Source of the DNA: Crambe crambe | Taxonomy: Eukaryota > Porifera > Demospongiae > Poecilosclerida > Crambeidae | Reading direction: 5' to 3' | DNA: 64,000 nucleotides | Assembly: GCA_963924555.1 (NCBI GenBank) | Contig: OZ004593.1 | Span: 4,274,480 to 4,338,479, forward strand | Shown here: positions 33,092 through 42,669 of the stretch, piece by piece | Layout of the letters: each line of letters opens with the position of its first letter | Numbering within the stretch: the first letter of the stretch is position 1 | Notes under the pieces: generated by a model | Told to the model about the DNA's origin: nothing | Seen by the model: only the letters and a program-made list of their open reading frames with translations | Databases searched by the model: none | Made by a program: the position numbers and the translations under genes

Positions 33092-34684
33092 TCATAGGGG
33101 GTAATAGAGTCTATCGGTCATATCAGCATCACTGTTGGTCATATATTCTGCTTCTTCCTCAGAACTGCAATCAGATTCAGCATCATCAGAACTACAATCA
33201 GATTCAGCATCATCAGAACCACTATCAAAGGGGTCATGATCAGTCTGTTCCGGCTCATAGAAACCCATATCAGCCTCCCCAAAAACTTCCACGATTATTT
33301 CATCTATTTCCTTTCTAACATGGTCATCTGATCTATCAGCCTCCCCAAAAACTTCCACGATTATTCCTTTCTAACACAGTCATCTGATCTTCCTCTTTTC
33401 TAAGAGCATTTGAAAGCTCAGTAACTGGAAATGATTTCTTAACAATACATAAATTTGAATCAAGTTTTTCATTAGCCTCCTCCATCCAGCTTACTACAAG
33501 TTGCTTGGGTGGTTTTTTATTACCTTATCATCAGTGTTCAAGCATGCATTGAACCCATGAATTTCTCATATAAGCTTTTATTGGTTTGTTGATACTGACA
33601 TCAAGAGGCTGAAGGATTGATGTACAACCACCAGGGATCACCAGGACAGTAGTATTAGAATTCTGAAATGCATCCTTTACCTTGTCAGTTAAGTGAGCAC
33701 TAAATGTATCAAGGAAAAGTAAGGATGGCCACCTCTTGACCCAAATGTCCGAAATCCATTTTAACATTAATTTTCATCTATCCTTTCTTTTGATAGCTAA
33801 CTAGAGTGCCTTCTGATCCTTGTACCCCTGTTATGGGAGGAAGCATATTTGCATGAAAGAACAGCTGTTAGCCGATTTACTTCAGATTTGGTTGTCCTGA
33901 CTTTGATAGTCTTTTCCCCCCTGACATCTACAGTTTTTGAAGGCGCCATTATCCATATAAACTGGGGTTTCATCCATATTACAAATTAAATAATCACCAT
34001 TCTCCCTTATACGCCCCCCTCAATCAATCAAGCCTAGTTATGCCACTGTGCACCATAAATGATTTAAGCCACCCATCAGAAGCTTTAATGCTTTTAACTT
34101 AATAGCTTGGGTAGAAACAAGCATGTTCCCTTCTCTTCTTGTTGCTCCAAAACCCACTGCAACAACTTCATGTCTATTTCAGGGGGATAAGATAGCTTTC
34201 TCCCTTGACCCTTTTTATTGCATCGCTTACCACGATGTGGGTGCTTGATGGTGTCTAGCTCATCTTTGAGCCATCTTTGGACATTTTTGTGGTGAATCTT
34301 AAAATGTCGACAGCCCTACCCCCATGATGCCAGGCATACAGTGCCACATTCCTTTTCTGGGCAATTGAATACCTGGCTCTCAGAGTTGGGGTTTTTTCTG
34401 TCCAGCAGAATCAGCAGGAAGATCAGCTGACGGAGGAGTGTCAGTAGAGAGATTGGCAGGTGGAGAAGAATCAGTAGAAGGATTAGAAAATGCAAGAGGA
34501 TCAGCAGGAAGACTGGAAGGAGACAACAGTGGATCAGGACAAGGAATGGTAGGAGGGTTTTTCCTACCCTACGCTTCTTGGATTTGGAAGCTGATGCAGT
34601 TGGTTGAAATGCCCACTGTGAATCTAAAGGCTCAGTTGTTGGGACAAAAAAGCTCTTCATGGAAGTCTGCTTGGACGACATCAC
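33092..34684 (-). pseudogene. pogo/Tigger-like transposase (CENP-B HTH + DDE_1), frameshifted
   Basis: Reading leftwards: an N-terminal segment from 34684 (MMSSKQTSMKSFFVPTTEPL); a helix-turn-helix region with GCRHFKIHHKNVQRWLKDEL around 34310-34250 and GRKLSYPPEIDMKLLQWV near 34200; the first catalytic block NMDETPVYMDNGAFKN near 33985-33940; and the second block WPSLLFLDTFSAHLTDKVKD with VIPGGCTSILQPLDVSINKP (33735-33580). These are the standard order and motifs of DDE_1 transposases, which cut and paste the element. An acidic tail follows (33092-33358) with a 27-base tandem duplication encoding SDDAESDC twice and a repeated EVFGEAD. At least three frame breaks separate the pieces. The C-terminus meets the plus-strand HIRAN-like ORF tail to tail, about 60 bases apart. 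Confidence 0.72.
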
Positions 34685-34826
34685 CTCTCAAAAAAGCTGC
34701 TTCAATAATGACCACGTGGGTTGCATTTATTTAAGCGCCGCCAAAAAATAATACAGGAAGAGGTGTGGTGCTTTTCTAACAACTAATAAAATGTGATTAG
34801 TTGCTAGCTGGTGCTTAAATTATAGT

Positions 34827-34848
34827 GGCACTTGAATTACAGTGACTA
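34827..34848 (-). repeat. right terminal inverted repeat of the pogo-like element
   Basis: Inverse of 32519-32540, two mismatches. Confidence 0.8.
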
Positions 34849-34866
34849 TGGACTTTAACAATTTCT

Positions 34867-35026
34867 GTCAATAAAAAATCAAAATTATGCCTTCAATAAT
34901 GATCCCTACATTACTGCCTCCCACCAAGCTGCTTTAATTGTTCATGTCAGTATAAAAGTGTTCTGCTTGGTTTAGGCAGTGATGTAGGGATTATTTTTGA
35001 AGGCATAATTTTGATTTTTTGTTGAC
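34867..35026. mobile_element. foldback element with 53 bp arms
   Basis: Arms 34867-34919 and 34974-35026 are inverted copies with few mismatches and a 54-base loop. The inner part of each arm contains TGTAGGGA / TCCCTACA. No coding content. Lies immediately right of the pogo-like element and inside the outer arms at 32457 and 35034. Confidence 0.85.
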
Positions 35027-35033
35027 GGAAACT

Positions 35034-35067
35034 GGCCTTTTTATTTAGCATAATTTTTTTCCCTTTC
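35034..35067. repeat. right arm of the enclosing inverted pair
   Basis: Reverse-complement match to 32457-32492. Confidence 0.6.
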
Positions 35068-35199
35068 ACTTGTTTACTTTTTGTACGACCTAAAGATTGA
35101 ATATTGTTTTCAAGTAAAAATAGCTGGTTGGCACGTGTGTACGTACACGTGATAGTGACAGACGTGCGCACATGATAAATGATGTAATGGCTGACATAG

Positions 35200-35340
35200 T
35201 TATAATGAAAAGTCGTTTGATATGAGTGATTATTTTAAAGGGAAACTGTGGATGTAATGATGATAAATTTGATTGTCGTATGTGAAAGGCAAGAAGATGA
35301 ATCTGATGATGATGATGAAAATTTAGACGGCGGCTAAGAG
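35200..35340 (+). repeat. dispersed repeat (pairs with 17300-17470)
   Basis: Same orientation as the partner. It contains the AAGGGAAACTGTGGAT block and a GATGAT run where the partner has a different spacer. Confidence 0.55.
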
Positions 35341-36025
35341 ATCCCTTTCAAAACACACACGAACAAACTCCTTTTGAACTGCACTTTCTGGTTGCTACTT
35401 CGCTTTCTATTCTTCTTCAGGAGTTTGCTGGCTATATATCCTGCCATATATCGAATGCCATTAGATTTGGTCATAGTAAGAGGTCTTGAAACGGATTCAG
35501 GAGGTGTAGAATGTACTCTTTTATCTTCTGCTATCTTCTGTATCATTGCTTTCAGCATTCTGTCAGCAAGGAGCTGAAAACACCGGGAAGATTCTTCCTC
35601 TTGCACTCTTGGAATATAGGATAAAACAAGTGTGCTCCAAGAACAATAAAATTAATAGTCCGACTAGCTCGCAAGTGATGAAAAGAAGACCATAAGGAAG
35701 CTTGGGCAGCAGATAGTAATTTGTACACTGGTTCACAAGGTCCATCAAAATCAACGATACCTTTGCAATGCCATATCTTCAAATCTCTTCAAAACACCAG
35801 CAACTTTCCTCCCCAACTTTCCTCCCCCTAGGTGAGCATTTAATCAAGTCTTTCTGTGCCAAAGAAACAACTGATAGAAAGAAATCTGATTGCACCACAA
35901 GCAAACCTTGGATATCTATAGAAATAATACCAGAATCATCTCTCTTTCTCCATCTTCCACCACTTCCTCTCCACATAAATTACAATCCAAATCACTATCT
36001 TCTAAATCACTTTCTTCACTCCCAG
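35334..36025 (-). pseudogene. unrecognised multicopy (transposon-like) gene remnant
   Basis: Reading leftwards: ESDLEDSDLDCNLCGEEV, fused in frame to the truncated gypsy RT at about 36030; then after stops KIWHCKGIVDFDGPCEPVYK and LGAHLFYPIFQECKRKN; then from 35606 MQEEESSRCFQLLADRMLK, SNGIRYMAGYIASKLLKKN and a stop at 35334. The acidic D-x-x-C-x-x-C opening and the I-R-Y-M-A-G-Y-x-A-x-K-L block resemble repeated sponge and Hydra proteins of unknown role that I believe are transposon-derived. Frames are broken. The direct join to the gypsy sequence shows a deletion or insertion breakpoint at about 36030. Confidence 0.35.
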
Positions 36026-36923
36026 TCCCAAACTGACACTTAGCTACCTTCAACGTTAACCCAGCCTCATTCAACCTACCAAAAACTTCCTTAAGGTGAT
36101 CCACATGCTCCTCCCATGACAACCACATCATCCAAATATGCTCCAGCAAACTCTCACAACCACGTAGCACCTGATTCATGGTTCTCTGAAAAGTAGCTGG
36201 TGCACTATGTAAACCGAATGGCATCACCAGAAATTCATACAATCCGAACAGGGTTGTAAAAGCAGATTCCTCCCTGGCATCCTCCGACAATGGGATTTGC
36301 CAATATCCCTTGGGTAGGTCAAGGGTTGAGATGATCATTGCCGACCCTATGCTCTCCAAAACCTCCTCGATCCGGGGCATCGGGTATGCATCAAACTTCG
36401 TCCGTTGGTTCAGTTTTCTGTGGTCTACGCAGAACCTTACAGACCCGTCCATCTTCTCAACCAACACTATGGGCGAGGCCCGCGGACTTGTAGATGGTTG
36501 AATGACCTTTGCCTCCAGCATCTTTTCCAGCTCTTGCTTAACCATCACCCTCTTCGAGTAAGGTACTCGATATGGCTTCTGCCTCACTGGTACTGTGTCC
36601 TCAACATGAATTTGGTGGTGTGTTAAAGATGTCCTCCCTGGCGTGGAGCTAAAAATCGCAGGGAACTCCTCCATGACCTCCAATAACTGCTGGCGTTCCT
36701 CAGATCCCAAGCCAGGTGTCTCAATCTCATCCATTGCCATCTGGACCTCACTCCCCCATAGGTACAGTCCACCAGCCTCTGGACCCTCAGCTCCCCTGGA
36801 CTCCATCACCGCAAGCATTGCCTTCTCCGGGGCCGAGTTCCACTTCTTTAGCAGGTTGATATGATACACCTTTTTCTCTCGACGTCTTCCTGGGATTTCC
36901 ACCTCGTAGTCAACTTCTTTGCC
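36026..36923 (-). pseudogene. pol: reverse transcriptase of gypsy 1, truncated
   Basis: Follows a TGA in the same frame as the protease. Typical Ty3/gypsy order: HHQIHVEDTVPVRQKPYRVP (about 36615), KMDGSVRFCVDHRKLNQRT (about 36450), ISTLDLPKGYWQIPLSED with the first catalytic Asp (about 36330), YEFLVMPFGLHSAPATFQRT (about 36240), WEEHVDHLKEVF (about 36115). The second catalytic motif (Y-x-D-D) is not in the translated frame. It lies one frame over at 36127-36138 because two small indels flank it, yet the ORF stays open. The copy therefore cannot make a working polymerase. The open frame runs on to 35916 into unrelated sequence. Confidence 0.85.
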
Positions 36924-37625
36924 TCAGATGGATCCTGTTCCAACTCCTCCCTCCTTAGCTCCAGGTTCCCCCCCCCCCCCCCCCCCATGCACTTCCTTTT
37001 CTACCATATCACCCTGCCAATTCACCTCTGACCCTTCATTGAACAATTCTGCTATACCTTCACAATCATCTAATGCATCCCTAACCTCAACATTCTCATC
37101 TACAACCACTTGTTTACCCTCAGTTGGCTTTGAGTGGGTTGACCCCTCACCCACAAACTCATCCCCATCTATCACTTTGTCATCATTAACCAGACCATCT
37201 ATCCCCTTAGATACAGCTTGAACCACATTCCCAGCAGCTGTTTCCTCCTCAGCCACCCTTCTCTTTTTGGCTGCTCTGGTTTCAACTAATAACCCAAGTT
37301 CAACATCTTTCCATCCCTCCTGAACATCATATACATCAGTCCCCAAGACTACAGGTACTGGTAAGCTAGGTGCCACTACTGCCCTAACCTTTCTCTTGGT
37401 CCCCTCAAGCAGGAGGTCCACCTCTGTAGTGGGGTAATCCTCACTATCCCCATGAACACACATTATGGGGACAGTATCTGTCTGATTCACCTTCAAGGGG
37501 CACACCCGATCTGCCCTAACCATAGTACAACTACTCCCTGTATCAATAAGTACCTGCACTGGCCTCCCGTCCAGTTGTCCACGCCTGAGGTACTTCTCAC
37601 TCTCCTGATTCCATGCCACTTCCGG
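36924..37625 (-). pseudogene. pol: aspartic protease and linker of gypsy 1
   Basis: The frame opens directly after the gag TGA. VQVLIDTGSSCTMVRADRV (about 37560) carries the D-T-G-S active site, and VPVVLGTDVYDV (about 37340) fits the second half of the retropepsin fold. A long acidic linker follows, and then a glycine run encoded by an uninterrupted C19 tract on the plus strand (36968-36986), prone to slippage. Ends at TGA 36924-36926, in frame with the RT. Confidence 0.8.
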
Positions 37626-38468
37626 TCAAGAGCCTCCAAATAGTGCGGTCTTGCCTGCTCCTTTCTGCTTTGAATCCTTTCGATTCGGACAGTTATACAT
37701 GAGATGCCCCCACTGTTGACAGTGAAAACACTGCTTCTCTCCAAGTGCATTCACCTTCACCCGGTTGCCACCACCAGAGAATCGGCTGGATCCATCCTTC
37801 TTCTCCCACGAGACTTTCTCCTTCTCCAGCTTCCCTGGCCGCTCCACTGGCGTCACTCCTCTCCCAGACTCCGCTCTACCCTCTGCGTTCCGAGCCTGAG
37901 CATAATTCTCTGCTATTATGATCAGCTCCCGCAGATCCAGCCCGGCTTCTTTTGTCCACTTGTCAAAGTGGTCGGTGATACGACAAATCCATTCCCGGTA
38001 AGATTCCTCCTTCTTCTTTGGGTCTTTACGGAACCTCACACGATGAGTCTCTTCATTAACATCGTATCTGTGCAGGATGGTCTTCTTTAACGTCTCATAT
38101 TTTCCTGCTTCCTCGGGAAATAATGCAGTATAGGCAGCCATAGCCTTTCCAGTGAGCAACCCCGCAAGTTGAGTTGCCCAGACTTCCTTCGGCCACTTCT
38201 GTTGTTTTGCAATACGCTCGAACGTTGCAAGAAAGTTCTCTATGTCTTCCTTCGGATCGAGCTTCTGTAAAGTTGGCTTCGGAAGCTTAATCCTGGCGCC
38301 TTCTGCCTCGTCTCTCCTGCCTCTAAGACCGTCGATCTCCCGCCGATAATTCTCCATCTCCGTCCTCTGCCGTTCAAGCATTTCCTCCATCAGTCGCTGC
38401 TGTGCCTGTTGCTGAGCCCACTGTCGTTCCTGCTGCTGAACCATCAATCTCTGCTGTTCCTGAAGCAC
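37626..38468 (-). pseudogene. gag: Gag of gypsy 1
   Basis: 280 codons in the open frame from a CTG at 38468. The frame is open further upstream, so the true start is uncertain. An N-terminal Gln/Arg coiled-coil-like stretch (QQQERQWAQQQAQQRLMEEM) is followed by the capsid-like region KLPKPTLQKLDPKEDIENFL ... KYETLKKTILHRYDV. Near the C-terminus lies a CCHC zinc knuckle, CFHCQQWGHLMYNC. Around LDLRELIIIAENYAQARN the capsid homology appears shortened, suggesting an internal deletion. The last codon before protease is TGA. Confidence 0.82.
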
Positions 38469-38680
38469 AGCGATCAGCGACCCTGCATTAACTCCGCCTC
38501 CAAGCTCCCTGCCATCGGTGCCACCATCACCACCTTCCCCCAGCTGCAGCAGACTCCATATGAAGCTGCTCTGGCGAAGTCCTCTGACCCTCGGTAAACT
38601 CCTCTCTCTCCGATCTGTACATCCTCCCAGATCTGGTTAACGACATACACGCAGGTCTTGTCTGAAGTAACTTGACAATA

Positions 38681-38700
38681 GAATCCCACCGCTGCCACCA
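38681..38700 (-). promoter_or_regulatory. primer-binding site of gypsy 1
   Basis: On the minus strand, TGGTGGCAGCGGTGGGATTC immediately follows the LTR border. It resembles the complement of the 3' end of a tRNA-Leu, the usual kind of primer for minus-strand cDNA synthesis. Confidence 0.65.
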
Positions 38701-38702
38701 AA

Positions 38703-38794
38703 TGTAACGTAGCGAGTAATAACTGTAATAGTTTATTTAACTGAGACAAAATCAAGAGACTAACATGAGTCAAAAGACAGAGATTAAGAGACTA
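38703..38794 (-). repeat. remaining part of the gypsy 1 5' LTR
   Basis: The LTR ends in TTACA on the minus strand just before the PBS. It can be followed only to 38794, where the 36 bp-TIR transposon begins. Its other end could not be located beyond 41472. Confidence 0.5.
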
Positions 38795-38830
38795 AGGCCA
38801 CTCCAAATAAATTTCCTGTTTCCCGTCCAC
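38795..38830 (+). repeat. left 36 bp terminal inverted repeat
   Basis: Inverse of 41437-41472, one mismatch (T versus G in the AAATxTCCT part). Confidence 0.88.
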
Positions 38831-38936
38831 TATTCCACACCTCCAGCATGAGGGAGGGAGGCCCATTTCCATTATCCATTATTTCAGAGAGTATAAAAAG
38901 CCAAATATTCAATTCATGAAAGCACAAAAAATTGCA

Positions 38937-41332
38937 TCAACAAGCACATTTATTTTTGGTATTTGGAATTTTGTCTTTCTGTTTGCAGTTATCACACTGT
39001 GGATAATACTTTGAAGAACTGGACCACGGCGTCTCCATGTCTCCTGCACAGTATATACAGATGTCTGTGTAGTTTGCAGAGTAATGAAGTCTTTCTATTG
39101 GTTCATTGCAATGCATTTTCTTGACATATACAAGACCTTTAAACTGAGCTGGTATATCAGCTTCCTGTAAATCTGCACCACAGGAAAATGAGACATCATC
39201 AAACGATTGCTTTAGCCTACGAATCTCTCCTGGCTTCAACTTTCTTGTTGAGTAGACAAGTCGCCACATACCACATTCATCGCACATAAGCATGGTGTTG
39301 CAGTTCAAAACATGCTGTATGCTAGGGTAAAAGGGGAGTCGCTTAGATGTGATCTTGTTCAGTGAAGGTCTGTGCTCTTCAGAGGTTTCTTTGCCAAAAA
39401 CTTCACCAAAAGGCTTGTTAGGAAGAGAATGGAGCTTCTTGAAAATTTCAGGTGGAAGCCTAGGGGGTTTACAAAGCTTGCAGTTCACATCCCCACATTT
39501 CCTGATTTCAAAACTGTAGTGCCGTTCATAGCAACAGTGCTTTAAGAAAGCTTGAATTCCCGGGGGAAGGTTCACACGTTTGATCTTATCAGTAGGGCCA
39601 AGATCAAAGGCAGGATCAATTTCCTTCAGGTGTGACCAAACATCACTGATTTCATGTTCTGAGGCAGGTGTATTGACTATAAATTTCTTCTTCTTTACTT
39701 CTAACCGTACAGTTACGTCAGATAAAGTTATTTTAACAGGGGCTACCGAGTCCAAGTGAGACTCCTTCAGTGACGGTTTTTTCTTTGCATGCTCCCTCAA
39801 CTGGGCCATGCTGTTACATTTCAAAAGTTCTGCTTCCTCTTCATCATCCCGCCTACCTCAGGCAAGACCAACTGATTGGAGGCCGAGATTAAGGACAGCC
39901 ATGACCCTCTCAACAGGATTACGATATGAATTATGGGGGGCTGTCCTTGTAGCACACATATAGTCTAAATCAAGCATTCTATGGTACTGTGGCATTTCAG
40001 AACGTAAAGATTCGATGACAGGTTGGCATGACTGGAGTGCAGACGATATATCAGTTGCATCAGAGAGCCAGAGCCAATGCAGACTACCAATATTACTCCC
40101 AGTTGAATATGTAGCTAGTACAGCTGAAGAATTCAGGCCATCTTTCAATACTTGGATCAAGTTGTAACGCCTCCTACGATCTCCAGGAAGAAGAGGGTCA
40201 AGATCAACTGGAACATTGGTGCCTGCTTCAAGAATAGCTTCAGTAAATTTCTCCAACACAGAAGGCACGGTGTGACGAGACTTGATAAAATCAACAGTGA
40301 GACCATTAGCTACCATTTGTGCTGGAGTATCTGAGTGATGAAGGGCAGTAATTCTAGCCCTCTTAGAGGTCAATAAATCAGCATATCTCGCCAATGCCTG
40401 AGCCAGTAGTTCAACTTCCCGCTTAACGGTACTCCAGCAAGATCGAGACCAGAAAGGTGATTGAAGGTTTCCAAACAAGCGTTGAGAATGGGATTTCAGA
40501 AGATCACAAGAGAGGGAACTACTTGAACGTTTCTTGTGTCTAGAAAGTTCGGGACGATTGAACCCTACAAATTCAGAAAACACTGAGGGAACATGACAGC
40601 AACGTTCAGTTAATGTTCTGTGGTGGCCATCAATAAACCACAAGACATCTTGAAGAGTGTGAATAGCAGTTGAAGCAGTTCCATGCTCAACTTCACCTGA
40701 TTTCCAAAAAAGACCTTCTTTCTCAATCCAATCCAGAATAACATTGTATAAGCTATCCTTTTTGTTCCTTATTGGTGAAGTCTTGCTTGGACGAATACTG
40801 CGAGCCTGGGAACTAGCCATCAACACAGTAAAAGCATTTCTCGGAACGGACGACTGTTCAACTGCTGTGGCCTGCCCAACTGCTGCTTGTTTGGTCTCAT
40901 AAAATTTCACATACTTCCCAAAAGCAGATACATCTACCACTTTCATTCCTATCAATGAAAAAAGCATGCATTTATTAATAGTGGGTAATAATTACAAGCA
41001 GATCAGAGGTAGAGCTAGGTGCAGATCATTTTTTGTTTTGGTGGGCAATAATTAGAAGCAGCAAGTTCACTCTGTTTTTATGCCTTTATATATCTACAGC
41101 ATAAGACTAATAATATGCATGCTTCAGTACCTGGATTGCTGACAGGATCCAGAGAATCTTTGGATGAACCTACACGGACTTCTTGAATCTCATGGTTCAT
41201 GGCCCTCTCAGGTCTCATCTTGTGGTAGAGCTGCTTTAGGGAGACTCGCTCATCCTCTAGTTGGTGTATTGTCCAAGGAACAACGGTACAATGGCAGCAG
41301 GTATCATAAACACAAAAGTTAATCAGAGCCAT
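38937..41332 (-). pseudogene. two-exon transposase-like gene, one in-frame TGA
   Basis: Exon 1 (41332-41131) begins MALINFCVYDTCCHCTVVPW. After a 182 bp intron, exon 2 (40948-38937) continues MKVVDVSAFGKYVKFYE, about 738 codons in all. Landmarks: FIDGHHRTLTERCCHVPSVF (40650-40590); LDLDYMCATRTAPHNSYRNP with VERVMAVLNLGLQSVG (39985-39865); TGA at 39858-39860; then GRRDDEEEAELLKCNSM in the same frame; later GVNCKLC-like and CDECGMWRLVYSTRKLKPGE (39280-39215), and C-terminal Cys pairs (CIYCAG, CDNCKQ) suggesting zinc binding. The T-A-P-x-x-S-x-x-N-P-V-E-R box is a DDE-like C-terminal signature I recall from multicopy sponge and cnidarian proteins. The expected upstream Asp blocks seem absent, so this copy may be internally deleted. 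Confidence 0.6.
40949..41130 (-). other. 182 bp intron of the transposase-like gene
   Basis: GT donor after AATCCAG and AG acceptor before GAATGAAAG on the minus strand. Splicing joins ..S-N-P-G to M-K-V-V-D without frame loss (phase 1). Confidence 0.65.
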
Positions 41333-41436
41333 TTTGCAGCTGCTAGCCAGCCAATTAATGCCTATTGCGCATGCGCGGAAGTGTTGAAGAGACCAATAAT
41401 GGAAGTGGGTGCGGTGACAAGAACAGGATGCGGGCG

Positions 41437-41472
41437 GTGGACGGGAAACAGGACATTTATTTGGAGTGGCCT
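41437..41472 (-). repeat. right 36 bp terminal inverted repeat
   Basis: Inverse of 38795-38830. Confidence 0.88.
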
Positions 41473-42660
41473 AATATGAAATGAGACTCTATTGACCGGG
41501 AGTAAATGCACAAATAAATACGTTTAAGAAAAACCACAAGCGGATGATTTAACCACACACAGAAATTAACCAGACAGTACAGAACTAACTACACAATACA
41601 TGATTGTCAATACATAGATAGTTAACAGTATTTCACATTAGATGAATTGTATCTCAATTCTTCTTCAGAGCCTTGATCTGCTGCACACATTTGGATGGCT
41701 AGGCAGCAAACATGAGTAGATAGTTAACTCAGCAGACCAGCTTTTGCAGTAGACCTAGCTAGATAGCTAGCTAAATTCACTTGCTGATGAAGAACATTCA
41801 CTCATGATCTCAATACACTACTAGATGATGAACCACTGCACAGCTGTACTGTACCAAGTCAGCAGTATAGTAATCTCACTCACCGTCAGTAAACCTCCGT
41901 GTCTTGCTAATTGAGCATGCGCTGCAGTGATTGTTTTTCAATTTTTAACCGTATGTTGTGTGTTTACATGTACAATCATAATTAATTTGTAGACAGCCAC
42001 TTACACATACATAAGGACATAAGTAGGTAACTGTACAAGTCAACAATAACAGCAATAATAAATACTAAGTGTTTGCTGAAGTTCTCCTCTTTCGATAACT
42101 TTCTTATTAATTTTGCAAAAGACTCATGAGCTTGTGATGTGTCAAATATATTGGCATTCAACAATTGCACCTTCAAATTGATTTTGGGAGTGCCTACCAT
42201 TAATCGATGGTACACCAGCTTGATGATGAAAGTTAACCGGGCTTTTGCTGTAAGAACTTTTTCCTGCAGTCTTTTTGGCTCCCAGTCCATTGATTGACAT
42301 TTTAACTATCCAATTCAATTGTTCCATATGAAGATCACAGCTGATGTTGTGTCCAGGCAAGTTTCCGTAAGTATGGACAAAGTGGCATACTGTGTTAGGA
42401 TTTTTAGTGCCTCCAAAGCATAGTTAGTGTGACCTGTAGCTTTTAAAATGAGCAAAAAATATTTCCAAATAATTATGATGATCTCCTTACCTCACTGCGT
42501 CCAAGTCGAGATAGAGTATTCCAAGACTCAAGACTTCACAACTATAGTCACATACTGTACCGGTGGATGGCTGATTAAACTGTCTTCAGGTCTACACATA
42601 AGTCTATAATGGAGGATGATAAGTCAGTAAAAATACAGATTCTTCCTGCATCCACGAGTC
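41473..42660. other. no recognisable gene
   Basis: May include displaced LTR sequence of gypsy 1 next to 41473, but I could not show it. Open minus frames at 41982-42290 and 42142-42360 have no family features. TAGCTAGATAGCTAGC simple sequence near 41755. Confidence 0.35.
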
Positions 42661-42669
42661 TGAAGGTAC

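Larger units (their letters stand above)
32519..34848 (-). mobile_element. pogo/Tigger-like DNA transposon with terminal inverted repeats
   Basis: Outermost bases TAGTCACTATAATTCAAGCG (32519) and the inverse of TAGTCACTGTAATTCAAGTG (ending 34848) form 22 bp terminal inverted repeats with two mismatches. Both ends also carry extra copies of GTGGCGCTTAA / GTGCTTAAAT subterminally, and TA is present at each border. The 2.33 kb interior holds a CENP-B/DDE_1-type transposase remnant (minus) and a HIRAN-like ORF (plus), tail to tail. Frameshifts show the copy is dead. Length and TA borders fit the Tc1/mariner-pogo superfamily. Confidence 0.78.
36026..38794 (-). mobile_element. Ty3/gypsy retrotransposon 1 (5' part: LTR end, PBS, gag, protease, RT)
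   Basis: Minus-strand element. An LTR end (CA border near 38703) is followed by a primer-binding site, Gag with zinc knuckle, aspartic protease and reverse transcriptase. Gag, protease and RT are in a single frame interrupted by TGA at 37626-37628 and TGA at 36924-36926. RNase H, integrase and the other LTR are missing: the RT ends abruptly after KVAKCQFG at about 36030. The right end of the LTR is lost against the neighbouring 36 bp-TIR transposon. Inactive copy. Confidence 0.82.
38795..41472 (-). mobile_element. DNA transposon with 36 bp terminal inverted repeats
   Basis: 38795-38830 (AGGCCACTCCAAATAAATTT ...) and 41437-41472 are inverted copies over 36 bases with one mismatch. The 2678 bp interior holds a single two-exon gene on the minus strand. 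I could not identify an unambiguous target-site duplication in the adjoining bases. The gene reads through except for one TGA, so this is among the youngest elements in the window. The TIR does not match any superfamily I can name with certainty. Confidence 0.82.

Noticed and set aside
36924..37628. Programmed TGA readthrough between gag, protease and RT of gypsy 1
   Set aside because: Known for some retroviruses, but the same element has lost its RNase H and integrase and has its RT motif out of frame, and TGA also breaks an unrelated transposase. Decay at CGA codons is simpler.
37704..38090. 128-codon plus-strand frame
   Set aside because: Antisense of the gypsy 1 gag zinc-knuckle region; no features of its own.
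38681..38700. tRNA gene fragment
   Set aside because: Only the 3'-end complement is present, at the LTR border; it is a primer-binding site. No cloverleaf was found here or elsewhere in the window.
41782..41810. CTGATGAAGAA, looked at as a possible hammerhead ribozyme core
   Set aside because: No GAAA box or closing stems at the required distance. No convincing hammerhead was found near the Penelope-like fragment either.
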